From: an uncultured Coriobacteriaceae bacterium
GTDB lineage: Bacteria; Actinomycetota; Coriobacteriia; Coriobacteriales; Atopobiaceae
Assembly: GCA_902795065.1 (NCBI GenBank)
Contig: CADBJR010000010.1
Span: 1-64,000 of the forward strand
DNA length: 64,000 nucleotides
Direction: 5' to 3'
Both the position numbers and the translations under genes were made by a program. Below are positions 16,670-26,113 of this stretch, piece after piece. Under the pieces are notes generated by a model, which made no database searches, was not told where the DNA came from, and saw nothing but the letters and a program-made list of their open reading frames with translations. How positions within the stretch are numbered: the first letter of the stretch is position 1; every line of letters starts with the position of its first letter.

Positions 16670-17263
16670 CTAGATCTTGAAGTTGGCTCCGCCGTAGAGC
16701 GCCTGGTAGAAGGCGTCGTTGTCGGTCTTGATCTCCCACGCTCCCTCGTCGTTCTTGTAGACCTGGAGGGTGACCTCGGTCGTGGTGGTGTCGAGTTCGC
16801 CCGAATCGATGACCTCGTAGAAGAACGAGAAGAGCTTCTTGATGAGCGCCTGCTCGCCCTCGGTGTTGAAGAGCTCGCGCGCCTCGTCGGTCTCCGCATA
16901 CGCGGAGAACTGCTCGCCCGCCTTCTCGAGCGCCACGGCGATGTTGACATTGGTGATCGTGACCACGACGGTACCCGTGTCGCCGGAGAGCTTGATCTCG
17001 CCGAACTCCCACTCGAGGTTCTTGAAGCAGTGTCCCATGAACTCGTTTGCATCGACGCCGTAGGCGCTGAGCGTATCGAGCGTGCTCTGGTCTGCGAAGC
17101 TCGCGGCATCGGAGTTCTCGGCGAACTTGAAGATCTTCAGCGTGCTGTCGACCATGTCGCGGACATCGCCCTCCTCGCCCGCGAAGAGCGAGCAGGATGC
17201 AAGGACGACGGATGCGACGAGCGCGAACAACGCCGAGCAGATTGCCTTGAGGGACCGCTTCAT
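16670..17263 (-). CDS. predicted lipoprotein (DUF5105-like)
   Basis: 197-aa secreted lipoprotein of unknown function. The N-terminus is a lipoprotein signal (MKRSLK, hydrophobic stretch, lipobox LASC at about residue 23). The mature part is an alpha/beta domain with repeated helix-strand elements and ends in YKNDEGAWEIKTDNDAFYQAL, a pattern typical of small NTF2/cystatin-like export lipoproteins of Gram-positive bacteria. Domain naming is tentative. The ATG at 17263 follows gaggagg. It is convergent with DHFR. Confidence 0.7.
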   Translation of the reverse strand: MKRSLKAICSALFALVASVVLASCSLFAGEEGDVRDMVDSTLKIFKFAENSDAASFADQSTLDTLSAYGVDANEFMGHCFKNLEWEFGEIKLSGDTGTVVVTITNVNIAVALEKAGEQFSAYAETDEARELFNTEGEQALIKKLFSFFYEVIDSGELDTTTTEVTLQVYKNDEGAWEIKTDNDAFYQALYGGANFKI

Positions 17264-17315
17264 GGGGTGACTCCTCCTCGTCATGGGCCTGACCCATCCA
17301 TTCTACGACAAAAGC

Positions 17316-17348
17316 GCAGGCCCCGCGCCAAGATGGAGCGGGGCCTGC
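17316..17348 (-). terminator. terminator of the Zn-alcohol dehydrogenase gene
   Basis: An eleven-pair stem (gcaggccccgc with gcggggcctgc) is followed on the minus strand by CGCTTTTGTCG. It is 23 bases past the stop of the gene at 17372. Confidence 0.85.
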
Positions 17349-17371
17349 GAGCATAGATGGGGAAAGGGAGC

Positions 17372-18370
17372 CTAGAACCTGATGATGCAGCGGAACGTCG
17401 CCGGGTCGATGGCAGCCTCGAATGCCTTCTGAGCCTCGGTCTTATCCCAAGAGCCGGAAACCAGCAGCTCGGGATCGATGAGGCCCTTGGAGAGGGCGTC
17501 GACGGACTGGCGGAAGCTGCGGACGGACGGCGAGACGGCGCCGGTGATGACGGCCTCGGAGTTGTGCAGCCAGTTCGGGGAGACCTCGATGGGCTTGTCG
17601 GGATGCTCCTGCTGGGCGACGGCGGAGACGGCGGTGGTGTTGAAGACCACGGCAGCGCCGTTGCCGCCGGTGAGCTCCTTGATCATCTCGATGGGATCGC
17701 CCTCGAGCGGGTTGATGCAGACGTCGGCGCCGAGCTTTGCGGCGATCTCACGGCGCGCCTCGTCGGGCTCGCTCATGATGACGCGGGCTCCGCGCAGCTT
17801 GGCGCACATGACGTGCAGCTGGCCCATGATGCCGCCGCCGATGACGACGACGTCGTCGCCGATCTCGATCCGGCCCTTCTCGATGGAGTTGAGGACGCAG
17901 GCGAGCGGCTCTGCGAAGCAGGCCTTCTCGACGGGCATGTCGTTGGGCATGAAGTAGACCTGCGAGATGTCGGCGTTGATGTACTCGGCAAGGCCGCCCA
18001 TGCCCATGATGTCCATCTGGCTCATGTCGACATGGCTCGAATCGGTGCAGATGTTGGGCTCGTCATGACGGCAGCCGTAGCAATGGCCGCAGCTGTGGAG
18101 CATGCGGGCGGCGACGCGCTGCCCGAGGGGGAACTTGTCCTCCTTGACGCCCTCGCCCAGCTCGACGATGGTGCCGGTGAACTCATGGCCGCCCACGAAG
18201 GGCAGGGGCACGGGGACGACGCGGGTGAACATGCGCTGCTCGAACGTGCAGAGGGCGCAGCCGTCGATCTTGATGAGGACCTGGCCCTTGAGCGGCTTGG
18301 GACGGGTGACCTCGCGCATCTCGGCCTTGCGCTCATCGACGATCGCGACGACGTTCATCTTCTCGGACAT
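17372..18370 (-). CDS. zinc-dependent alcohol dehydrogenase (MDR), internally shortened
   Basis: 332-aa medium-chain dehydrogenase of the sorbitol/threonine dehydrogenase type. The catalytic zinc ligands are Cys in GCALCTFE near residue 37, GGHE near 60 and the Glu in FAEPLACVLN near 145. The structural zinc site C-x2-C-x2-C-x7-C (SCGHCYGCRHDEPNIC) is intact. NAD-binding VVIGGGIMGQLH is near 170. After AVSAVAQQ (near 17607) the protein jumps straight to HPDKPIEVSPN. The strand-GG-strand element expected here is missing, without a frameshift. Its paralog (23775-24789) is broken at the same point. The ATG at 18370 has an aaggaag site. Confidence 0.82.
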   Translation of the reverse strand: MSEKMNVVAIVDERKAEMREVTRPKPLKGQVLIKIDGCALCTFEQRMFTRVVPVPLPFVGGHEFTGTIVELGEGVKEDKFPLGQRVAARMLHSCGHCYGCRHDEPNICTDSSHVDMSQMDIMGMGGLAEYINADISQVYFMPNDMPVEKACFAEPLACVLNSIEKGRIEIGDDVVVIGGGIMGQLHVMCAKLRGARVIMSEPDEARREIAAKLGADVCINPLEGDPIEMIKELTGGNGAAVVFNTTAVSAVAQQEHPDKPIEVSPNWLHNSEAVITGAVSPSVRSFRQSVDALSKGLIDPELLVSGSWDKTEAQKAFEAAIDPATFRCIIRF

Positions 18371-18448
18371 GCTGGACTTCCTTTCTCGGAATGCGACGAT
18401 CGCTTGGACGGGTCCGTAACAGGAACCGCCCAAGCGCCTTGTGGAGGC

Positions 18449-19219
18449 CTACTCGTAATCTGCGACGCCCTCGATGAAGGTGAGCAGGATGTCATGCTCG
18501 CGCTCGCGGCCGCGGGCAAGCTCCGCTGCGGCGACGACGGGGACCCAGTAATCGATGACCTGCTTGGGGGTGTCGGTCTTCTTCGAGTACGCGTCGAGGT
18601 AGGCGTCGGCGAGCGCGGGGCGCGACGACTTGAGGATGCAGTACGTGGTGGCGGCATCCGCTGCATCGAGGCCGCGCGTGACGTGCGTCCAGTCGCAGAC
18701 GTAGAGGTTGCCGTCCTCGCCGACGATGACGTTCGAGGGGCTGAAATCGCCGTGGCAGATGTTGTGCTTGCCGCGCATGCGGTCGGTGCGCATCTGCAGG
18801 TCGTAGCGCGTGCTGGGGTCGATCTCCTTCACGCGGCCGATCATGCCCGCGAGCTTGTTGCGCTGCTTGTTGAGGAGCGTGGGCGCCTCGGTGTTCATGA
18901 TCTTGACCTGAAGGTCGATGAAGATGTCGAGGAGCCTGGCGGTCTCGGCCTCATCTGCCTTGTCGAACAGCTCGCCCAGGGTGATGCCGGGGATGTACTC
19001 CGTCGAGAGCGCCCAGGCGCCGTCTCCCATCTGCGAGACCTCGAGGATCTTCGGGACGAGGATCTCGGTGTCCTGGATGCGTGAGAGGTTCAGGGCCTCG
19101 TTGAAGACGTCGGCGGCCGGCTTGGTGCTGTTGAACACCTTGACGATGCGGTCGCCGTCATGGTAGACGACCTTGTTATGGCGCCGCTTGATGGCCACTG
19201 CGTTCTCGGAAAGCTTCAT
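18449..19219 (-). CDS. APH/choline kinase-like phosphotransferase
   Basis: 256-aa protein-kinase-like phosphotransferase of the aminoglycoside phosphotransferase/choline kinase fold. The catalytic Brenner motif ICHGDFSPSNVIV near residue 153 carries Asp and Asn. The Mg-binding CDWTHVTRG follows near 173, and an ATP-anchoring Lys is likely in RIVKVF near 27. The ATG at 19219 follows ggagg. It lies between adhE and the Zn-dehydrogenase on the same strand. The substrate is unknown; a small alcohol or sugar is as likely as an antibiotic. Confidence 0.8.
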   Translation of the reverse strand: MKLSENAVAIKRRHNKVVYHDGDRIVKVFNSTKPAADVFNEALNLSRIQDTEILVPKILEVSQMGDGAWALSTEYIPGITLGELFDKADEAETARLLDIFIDLQVKIMNTEAPTLLNKQRNKLAGMIGRVKEIDPSTRYDLQMRTDRMRGKHNICHGDFSPSNVIVGEDGNLYVCDWTHVTRGLDAADAATTYCILKSSRPALADAYLDAYSKKTDTPKQVIDYWVPVVAAAELARGREREHDILLTFIEGVADYE

Positions 19220-19265
19220 ATGCGCATACCTCCTTCGAAGGTGGTTTCTCTGTTCTGCGTCCGCA

Positions 19266-21884
19266 CTAGTCCTCGTAGGTGCTCGGCTCGCGGCCGTAAT
19301 AGGCGTCGAGGTAGAGCTCGCGGATCTCGGGGATGAGCGGGTAGCGCGGGTTGGCGCCCGTGCACTGGTCGTTGAAGGCCTGCTCGCTCATCTCATCGAG
19401 GTGGTCGAGGAAGTAGGTCTCGTCGACGCCGTACTCGGCGATGGTGCGGTGCACGCCCACGTGGTCGAGGAGCTCGGTGATCTTGACCAGGAACTTCTCG
19501 AAGACCTCGGCATCGTCGTCGCCGGTCACGCCGCAGAAGCGTGCGGCCTCGGCGTAGCGCGCGAGGGTGTGGGGATGGTCGTACTGCGGGAACGTGCCCA
19601 TGCGGGTCGGACGCTCGGCGGAGTTGTAGCGCATGACGCGCGTGAGGATGACCGCGTTGGCCCAGCCGTGCGGGATGTGGTGCCAGGCGCCGAGCTTGTG
19701 CGCCATGGAGTGGTTGACGCCGAGGAACGCGTTCGCGAAGGCCATGCCGGCGAGGCAGGAGGCGTTTGCCATATGGTCGCGGGCCTCAACGTCATCGGGG
19801 GTATCGTACGCACGAGGCAGGTAATCGAAGACGAGCTTCATGGCACGCAGCGCAAGGCCGTCGGTGAAGTCGGACGCCATGATCGAGACGAACGACTCGA
19901 GGGCATGGGTGAGCACGTCGACGCCGGATGCGGAGGTGAGGCTCTTGGGCTGGGTCATCATGTTGTCGGTATCGACGATGGCCATGTTGGGGAGCAGCTC
20001 GTAGTCGGCGATGGGCCACTTCACGCCGGTATCGGCATCGGTGATGATCGCGAACGGCGTGACCTCGGAGCCTGTGCCGGACGAGGTGGGGATGGCCACG
20101 AAGAAGACCTTCTCACCGAGCTTCGGGAAGGTGTAGACGCGCTTGCGGATATCCATGAAGTCGACGGCCATATCCTCGAAGCGGGCCTCGGGATGCTCGT
20201 ACATCATCCACATGATCTTGCCGCAGTCCATGGCCGAGCCGCCGCCGATGGCGATCATGCAGTCGGGCTCGAAGGAGCGCATCTGGCGCAGGCCCTGCTG
20301 GGCGCACTGGAGCGTGGGGTCGGGCGTGACATCCCAGAAGCTGGAGTGGGCGATGCCCAGCTCGTCGAGCTCGGCTTCGATCTTCTTGGTGAAGCCGCTC
20401 TTGTAGAGGAAGGTATCGGTGACGATGAAGCAGCGCTTCTTGTTGTAGACGTCCTTGAGCTCGCGAAGGGCGACGGGCATGCAGCCCTTCTTGAAGAAGA
20501 CCTTCTCGGGTGTGCGGAACCAGAGCATATTCTCACGCCTCTCTGCAACGTATTTGAAGTTGAGCAGGTTCTGGACGCCGACGTTTCCGCAGACGGAGTT
20601 TCCGCCCCAGGAACCGCAGCCCAGCGTGAGCGAGGGGGTGAGCAGGAAGTTGTAGATGTCGCCGATGCCGCCCTGGGCAGCGGGGGTGTTGATCAGGATG
20701 CGGCAGGTCTTCATGGCGTCGGCGTGACGGGCGACCTTATCGCGATCGTTGGCGTTGACGAACAGCGATGCGGTGTGGCCGTAGCCGCCGTCGGCGACGA
20801 GGCGCGATGCCTTGGCGAGGGCGTCGTCGAAGTCCTTCGCGCGGTACATGCCGAGGATCGTGGTGAGCTTCTCGTGCGCCCACGGTTCGGAGGGCTCGAC
20901 CGAGGTGACCTCGCCGATGAGGACCTTGGTGCTCGAGGGAACCTCGACGCCCGCGGCCTTGGCGATGAAGGTGGCGGGCTTGCCGACCATCTTGGCGTTG
21001 ACGCCGCCGTTGACGATGACGGTGTTGCCGACCTTGGCGATGTCGTCGCCCTCGAGGAAGAAGCAGCCGCGCTTGGCGAACTCGGCCTTGACCTCATCGT
21101 AGACCTTGTCGAGCACGATGACGTTCTGCTCGGTGGCGCAGATCATGCCGTAGTCGAAGACCTTGGACTGCATGATGGAGTTCACCGCCATCTTGATGTC
21201 GGCGGAGTCGTCGATGATGGCGGGGTTGTTGCCCGGGCCGACGCCCAGCGCGGGCTTGCCCGAGGAGTACGCGGCGGAGACCATGCCGGGACCGCCCGTC
21301 GCGAGGATGATGTCGGCGGTGTGCATGAGCTCGCTGGTGAGGTCGAGCGAGGGACGCTCGACCCAGTCGATGATGCCCTCGGGACACCCGGCAGCGATGG
21401 CGGCATCGCGTACGATGCGCGCCGCCTCGATGGTGCAGCCCTTGGCGCGCGGATGGGGGCTGATGATGATGGCATTGCGCGTCTTGAGGCAGATGAGGCA
21501 CTTGAAGATCGCGGTCGAGGTGGGGTTGGTCGTGGGGATGACCGCCGCCACGATGCCGATCGGCTCGGCGATCTTGGTCAGGCCGCCTGCGACGTTCTGC
21601 TCGACGATGCCGCAGGTCTTGGTGTCCTTGTAGGTGTTGTAGATGTACTCGGCCGCATAGTTGTTCTTGATGACCTTGTCCTCGACGAGGCCCATCCCCG
21701 TCTCCTCGACCGCCATCTTGGCCAGAGGGATGCGGGCCTTGTTCGCGGCAAGGGCCGCTTCGTAGAAGATCTTGTCAACCTGCTCCTGGGTGAACGTAGC
21801 GAAGACCGCCTGGGCGGCGCGCATCTGCTTCATGCGTGCGTTCAAAGCCTCGACGCTATCGATCACAATCGGTTTTTCCGCCAT
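19266..21884 (-). CDS. adhE: bifunctional aldehyde-alcohol dehydrogenase AdhE
   Basis: 872-aa fused enzyme reducing acetyl-CoA to acetaldehyde and then ethanol, regenerating NAD+ in fermentation; it forms spirosome filaments in known cases. The N-terminal aldehyde dehydrogenase has the catalytic Cys in YGMICATEQNVI near residue 245. The linker has NLLNFKYVAERRENMLWF. The C-terminal iron alcohol dehydrogenase has IAIGGGSAMDCGK, PTSSGTGSEVTPF and the His-rich NHSMAHKLGAWHHIPHG. The ATG at 21884 has a strong aaggagg site. The upstream neighbour is a HAD phosphatase. Confidence 0.97.
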   Translation of the reverse strand: MAEKPIVIDSVEALNARMKQMRAAQAVFATFTQEQVDKIFYEAALAANKARIPLAKMAVEETGMGLVEDKVIKNNYAAEYIYNTYKDTKTCGIVEQNVAGGLTKIAEPIGIVAAVIPTTNPTSTAIFKCLICLKTRNAIIISPHPRAKGCTIEAARIVRDAAIAAGCPEGIIDWVERPSLDLTSELMHTADIILATGGPGMVSAAYSSGKPALGVGPGNNPAIIDDSADIKMAVNSIMQSKVFDYGMICATEQNVIVLDKVYDEVKAEFAKRGCFFLEGDDIAKVGNTVIVNGGVNAKMVGKPATFIAKAAGVEVPSSTKVLIGEVTSVEPSEPWAHEKLTTILGMYRAKDFDDALAKASRLVADGGYGHTASLFVNANDRDKVARHADAMKTCRILINTPAAQGGIGDIYNFLLTPSLTLGCGSWGGNSVCGNVGVQNLLNFKYVAERRENMLWFRTPEKVFFKKGCMPVALRELKDVYNKKRCFIVTDTFLYKSGFTKKIEAELDELGIAHSSFWDVTPDPTLQCAQQGLRQMRSFEPDCMIAIGGGSAMDCGKIMWMMYEHPEARFEDMAVDFMDIRKRVYTFPKLGEKVFFVAIPTSSGTGSEVTPFAIITDADTGVKWPIADYELLPNMAIVDTDNMMTQPKSLTSASGVDVLTHALESFVSIMASDFTDGLALRAMKLVFDYLPRAYDTPDDVEARDHMANASCLAGMAFANAFLGVNHSMAHKLGAWHHIPHGWANAVILTRVMRYNSAERPTRMGTFPQYDHPHTLARYAEAARFCGVTGDDDAEVFEKFLVKITELLDHVGVHRTIAEYGVDETYFLDHLDEMSEQAFNDQCTGANPRYPLIPEIRELYLDAYYGREPSTYED

Positions 21885-21936
21885 TCCTACCTCCTTAACC
21901 GCCGTTGATACTGAAAGCCTATTCATCGTCTGAACG

Positions 21937-22590
21937 TCAGAACGCAAGATCCGCGAAGGAGCGGAACCGCTCGTTCGCAGCGGAGAGATCCTGGATGCCC
22001 GACCCGTCGTCGCGTGCGCATACGTAGGCTCCGGCCGCAATGCCCGCCGCGATGCCCGACGCCGAGTCCTCGACGACGATGCATGCCCGCGGATCGACGC
22101 CGAGGATGCGCATGGTCGTGAGGTATGCCTCGGGATCGGGTTTGTGCACGGAGATCATGTCGCCGCACACGATGGCGTCGAAGAGCGCCGTCATGGAGAA
22201 GCGGTTCAGGGCCGTGAGCACCGCATACGTGGGCGTGCTCGATACCAGCGCGCAGAGGACGCCGCGCCTGCGGAGCCCCTCGATGAAGCCGATCGCGCCG
22301 TCGAACGGCTTGCAAGCGGGCTCGAGGTACGGGCGTTCCCGCCCATAGGTATCGCTCTTGAGGATCTCGAGGGGATCGAGCTCGACGCCGCTGCGTTCGA
22401 GGACCATGCGCATGGCCGAGAGGAGCGTGGGAAGGTCGGCGCCGGAGATATGGTCGAGCTCGTGGTCGTCGACGATGCCGCCGTTGGCACGGATGAGCTG
22501 CTCGAGATGCGCGTTCTTGATGGGCTCGGAGTCGATGACCGTGCCATCCATATCGAACAGAACCGCCTGTACGTGCTTCGGCCGACCCAC
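21937..22590 (-). CDS. HAD-IA family phosphatase (beta-phosphoglucomutase-like)
   Basis: 217-aa HAD-superfamily enzyme. Motif I LFDMDGTVIDSE is near residue 11, the four-helix cap follows, VSSTP is motif II near 122 and KPDPEAYL with VVEDSASGIAA are motifs III and IV. This arrangement is typical of beta-phosphoglucomutases and sugar-phosphate phosphatases. I choose the GTG at 22590 because ggagg lies seven bases upstream; longer frames would start without a site. The gene is 52 bases upstream of adhE and may be in the same transcript. Confidence 0.85.
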   Translation of the reverse strand: MGRPKHVQAVLFDMDGTVIDSEPIKNAHLEQLIRANGGIVDDHELDHISGADLPTLLSAMRMVLERSGVELDPLEILKSDTYGRERPYLEPACKPFDGAIGFIEGLRRRGVLCALVSSTPTYAVLTALNRFSMTALFDAIVCGDMISVHKPDPEAYLTTMRILGVDPRACIVVEDSASGIAAGIAAGAYVCARDDGSGIQDLSAANERFRSFADLAF

Positions 22591-22842
22591 AGCATGCCTC
22601 CATACCTGGAAGGGAGCATCTTTGCGTGAGCCGCAAGAAAAATGCGACTCACCGGTCGCACTGAATCCGCCTATTCCCCTGGCCACGTGCGCCGACGCAG
22701 GTCTTCCCTCTTGGGATAACGGGCAATCCGTTAAACGGCGGATGAATCACAGTTAAAATGATACGTCACAAATCCGGTTTCGCGGGTTCACATCCTCGCG
22801 GTTCCACAAACAGCGCAGACGGTTTACGGAATTATGAACAAA
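22591..22842. other. intergenic region without a recognised gene
   Basis: About 250 bases between the HAD gene (start at 22590) and the terminator at 22843. It must hold the promoter of the HAD gene and probably of adhE. A stretch at 22779-22806 looks superficially like a tRNA T-arm but does not pair properly. I see no convincing gene, riboswitch or -35/-10 pair. Confidence 0.5.
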
Positions 22843-22870
22843 ACGGCCCGGGACCGAGATCCCGGGCCGT
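22843..22870 (-). terminator. terminator of the PTS/aldolase operon
   Basis: A perfect eleven-pair GC-rich stem (acggcccggga with tcccgggccgt) around a six-base loop is followed on the minus strand by TTTTGTT. It lies 33 bases past the stop of the class II aldolase. Confidence 0.9.
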
Positions 22871-22902
22871 CACTCCCCTATTGGGATGGAGTGGCCTATG
22901 GC

Positions 22903-23739
22903 TTACGCCTGGCCGGTGGCGCCGCAGAGGTCGAACATGTGGGCGGCGACTTCCTTGTAGCCGTTGTGGATGTAGTTGAAGAAGCCGTAGGCGCCGAAGC
23001 CGGTGCAGTCGTTGGTCTCAACGCCCTTGACGCAGCCCTGCATGAGCTCGTTGGCGATGTTGAGCTTGTTGGCGCCCATGCGGCACATCTTGTAGAGGTT
23101 CTCCTCGCCGGTGCCGGAGCCGCCGTGGATCACGAGCGGGGCGGGGACGATCCTATGGAGCTCGTCGAGCAGCTCGAAGTTGATCTTCGGGGTGCCCTTG
23201 TACACGCCATGGGAGGTGCCCACGGAGACGGCCAGCGTGTCGGCGCCGGACTCCTGGAGGAAGCTCACGGCCTCGTCGGGACGGGTGAAGACGGTGTCGC
23301 CTTCCTGGTCGTACTTGTCGCCGGTGCCCACGTGGCCGAGCTCGGCCTCGACGCCGACGCCCACGGCATGGGCGACCTTGACGACCGCGGCGACCTCGTC
23401 GCGGTTCTGCTCATACGGCAGGGAGGACTTGTCGAGCATGACGTCGGAGAAGCCGGCGCGGATGGCGAGCATGCAGGTCTCGAAGTTGGGGCCGTGGTCG
23501 AGGATGATCGACACGGGGACGGTAGCCCTCTCGGCAAGGCGGGTCGCCATGTAGCCGTAGTCGAGCATGTCCTGCGGGTTCTTGCTGGTGTGCATGTAGA
23601 GCATGATCAGAGGAGCGTTCTTCTCCTCGGCGGTCTCGATAGCCGCCTTGACGGTGATCTCGTTGGCCGCGGAAAGAGCGGGGATGCAGTACATTCCCTC
23701 GCGGGCCTTCGTCATCGTCTCAACCATGGAAACAAGCAT
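22903..23739 (-). CDS. class II fructose/tagatose-bisphosphate aldolase
   Basis: 278-aa zinc-dependent ketose-bisphosphate aldolase splitting a hexulose bisphosphate into dihydroxyacetone phosphate and a three-carbon aldehyde. The motif LDHGPNFE near residue 82 carries the first zinc His. EAELGHVGTGD near 132 and VIHGGSGTGEE near 205 carry the others and the phosphate loop. It keeps the TIM-barrel order of FbaA/GatY/KbaY proteins. The ATG at 23739 has an aaaggag site. As last gene of the PTS/dehydrogenase locus it is likely the catabolic aldolase for the imported sugar, not the glycolytic one. Confidence 0.9.
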   Translation of the reverse strand: MLVSMVETMTKAREGMYCIPALSAANEITVKAAIETAEEKNAPLIMLYMHTSKNPQDMLDYGYMATRLAERATVPVSIILDHGPNFETCMLAIRAGFSDVMLDKSSLPYEQNRDEVAAVVKVAHAVGVGVEAELGHVGTGDKYDQEGDTVFTRPDEAVSFLQESGADTLAVSVGTSHGVYKGTPKINFELLDELHRIVPAPLVIHGGSGTGEENLYKMCRMGANKLNIANELMQGCVKGVETNDCTGFGAYGFFNYIHNGYKEVAAHMFDLCGATGQA

Positions 23740-23774
23740 ATTTGACTCCTTTCGTAAGGAACGGGTACCGAAGG

Positions 23775-24789
23775 TTACATCTTGATGATGCAGCGGAAGG
23801 TGTCGGGGCGGATGGCCGTCTCGAAGGCCTTCTGGCAATCATCGATATCGAAGACGCCGGAGACGAGCTTGCCGGGGTCGATGATGCCCTTGGAGAGGGC
23901 GTCGCAGGAGCGGCGGAAGCTGCGGACGGACGGCGAGACGGCGCCGGTGATGACGGCCTCGGAGTTGTGCAGCCAGTTCGGGGAGACCTCGATGGGCTTG
24001 TCGGGATGCTGCGACCATGCCGATCGCCTGCTGCGCCACGGCGGAGACTGCGGTGGTGTTGAAGACGACGGCCGCGCCGTTGCCGCCGGTGAGCTCCTTG
24101 ACCTTCTCGACGGCGTCGCACTCGAGCGGGTTGATGCAGACGTCGGCGCCGAGCTCGGCGGCAAGCTGGCGACGAGCCTCGTCGGGCTCGCTCATGATGA
24201 CGCGGGCGCCCTGGAGCTTGGAGCACATCACATGGAGCTGGCCCATGATGCCGCCGCCGATGACCACGACGTCGTCGCCGATCTCGATCCTGCCCTTCTC
24301 GATGGAGTTGAGGACGCAGGCGAGCGGCTCTGCGAAGCAGGCCTTCTCGAGTGGCAGGTCGTCGTTCATGAAGAACAGCATGTCGGGCTTGATGAGCATG
24401 TACTGCTCGAGGCCGCCGATGCCGGGATAGGCCATCCAGCTCTTGTCCTGCTCGGAGCCGTTGACGCAGAGGTTGCCCTCGTCATGACGGCAGCCGTAGC
24501 AATGGCCGCAGCTGTAGAAGGTGCGGGCGGCGATGCGCTTGCCGATGGGATAGTTCTCCGGCTTGAGGCCCTCGCCGATGGCGTCAATGTAGCCTGCAAC
24601 CTCATGACCGCCGATGAAGGGCAGCGGCACGGGAACCACACCCGTGAACATGCGCTGCTCGAACGTGCAGAGGGCGCAGCCCTCGACGCGCATGCGGATC
24701 TGGCCCTTGCCGGGCTCGGGCTTGGCGGCCTCGATGACAGACGCCTCGTGGTCGCCGGTGATTGCAACGATCTTCATTGTCTCGGCCAT
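23775..24789 (-). pseudogene. zinc-dependent alcohol dehydrogenase with internal frameshift
   Basis: Close paralog of the gene at 17372: the same GCALCTFEQRMF catalytic Cys region, SCGHCYGCRHDEGNLC structural zinc site, FAEPLACVLN and VVIGGGIMGQLH. The frame from 24789 runs correctly to AVSAVAQQAIGMVA (near 24012) and then becomes nonsense. The family sequence HPDKPIEVSPN continues in another frame to the stop at 23775. A short out-of-frame deletion at about 24005-24015 explains this. The break matches the shortened point in the paralog. It is either a pseudogene or an assembly error; upstream and downstream genes look intact. Confidence 0.8.
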
Positions 24790-24840
24790 AATTACCTCTT
24801 TCCTCTCAGCCGAACAGTACTGCCTGACGTGATGAAGCCC

Positions 24841-25980
24841 CTATGCGCCGTAGTACAGGTCGCGGTAGAGCTTCTCGAGGTCCTCGCGCGTGGCCTTGTA
24901 GCCGTGGCTGTCGAGGGACGGGTTGGCAAGGGTCTCCTCGATCCAGCGCGGCACGCGGGACATATACGCGGCCTCGTCGAGGCCGGCATCCTTGTAGCAG
25001 AGAGGCACGTTCATATCGCGCATCATCTGCCTGATCTTCTCGATGAGGGCATCGACGGCCTCCTCGTCGGTGCCGAAGCAGCCCACCTGGTGCGCGAGGC
25101 GCACATACTCGGGCTGGGGCTTGGAGAGCTCCATGACATAGGGCATCGCAATCGCCTGGCACAGGCCGTGCGGCACGCGCATCTCGCCGCCGGGCTGGTC
25201 GACGGAGTGGGCGAGGCCGCAGTTGGAGTTGTCGATCGCCTGGCCGGCAAGGGTCGCCGCGACGGCCATGCGCTGGCGGGCGCCCTGGTCGCCATTATAG
25301 GAATCGACGAGGCTCTCGATGGTTGCCGTGGCGGCCGCGATGGCGACCGTGCGGGTGAGCTCGTTGGCCCAGTTGATGGTGGAGGCACCGATCGCATGGG
25401 AGAGCGCGTCCATTCCGGAGAACGCGATGACGCTCTTCGGAAGGCTCTTCAGCAGGTCATAGTCAAGCACCGCATAGTTGGGGCGCACCTGCGGGGCGAG
25501 GATCATCGCGTAATTCTCGGCGCTCTTGTCTGCCATGGCGCAGCACGTGGTCTCGGAGCCGGTGCCCGAGGTGGTCGCCACGGCGATCATCTTGCACTTT
25601 CCGGGGAAGGGGTCGACCGCGAAGAGCTGGCAGGCCTGCTCCCAGGTGTAGTGGGGAAGTTCGTAGAAGAGCCAGAGCACCTTGGCGGAGTCCATGGTGG
25701 CGCCGCCGCCGATGGCGACGATCCACGTGGGCTCGAATGCCTGGCAAGCCTTGATGGGGCCCTCGAGCAGCTCGCGGGTGGGCTCGCCGGGGATGCTGCA
25801 GAGGTACTCGTACGCCTCTGCGTCCTTCAAGAGCTCGGCGATGCGGGCCTCGAGGCCGAGCGCCTGCATGATGCCTTTGTCGACGACCAGTCCCACGCGC
25901 TCGCCCTTGAGCTCGGCGAGGCAGTCGAGGGCACCAGCGCCGATCTTATACTGTGCGGCACCGAACGTTCCGTAGGGCAT
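24841..25980 (-). CDS. iron-containing alcohol dehydrogenase
   Basis: 379-aa group III alcohol dehydrogenase (FucO, 1,3-propanediol and butanol dehydrogenase relatives). NAD-binding IVAIGGGATMDSAK is near residue 92 and TTSGTGSETT near 138. Metal-binding MDALSHAIGA near 192 and GLAHSVDQ...VPHGLCQAI near 255-275 carry His ligands. It sits between EIID and the broken Zn-dehydrogenase. This suggests oxidation or reduction of a polyol or aldehyde made from the PTS substrate. The 133-base gap to EIID holds a GC dyad (26034-26068). Confidence 0.92.
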   Translation of the reverse strand: MPYGTFGAAQYKIGAGALDCLAELKGERVGLVVDKGIMQALGLEARIAELLKDAEAYEYLCSIPGEPTRELLEGPIKACQAFEPTWIVAIGGGATMDSAKVLWLFYELPHYTWEQACQLFAVDPFPGKCKMIAVATTSGTGSETTCCAMADKSAENYAMILAPQVRPNYAVLDYDLLKSLPKSVIAFSGMDALSHAIGASTINWANELTRTVAIAAATATIESLVDSYNGDQGARQRMAVAATLAGQAIDNSNCGLAHSVDQPGGEMRVPHGLCQAIAMPYVMELSKPQPEYVRLAHQVGCFGTDEEAVDALIEKIRQMMRDMNVPLCYKDAGLDEAAYMSRVPRWIEETLANPSLDSHGYKATREDLEKLYRDLYYGA

Positions 25981-26113
25981 TTCACACTTCCAATCGTCGT
26001 AATCGAATCCGGGTCAGTGGTCTAGATAGGATAGGCGCGACCCGCCTCAGCGATTTGCAGGCCGCGCCAAAGATCAAAAAACACGAAGTAAGCGCTAGCG
26101 TCGGATGGGAACC

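Noticed and set aside
18449-19219. Antibiotic-resistance aminoglycoside phosphotransferase
   Set aside because: The fold is shared by many metabolic kinases, and the context between adhE and an alcohol dehydrogenase gives no support for resistance.
22760-22830. tRNA-like 3' end (gcgggttcacatcctcgcggttccaca)
   Set aside because: The supposed T-arm does not pair, and no D-arm, anticodon arm or acceptor stem can be built upstream.
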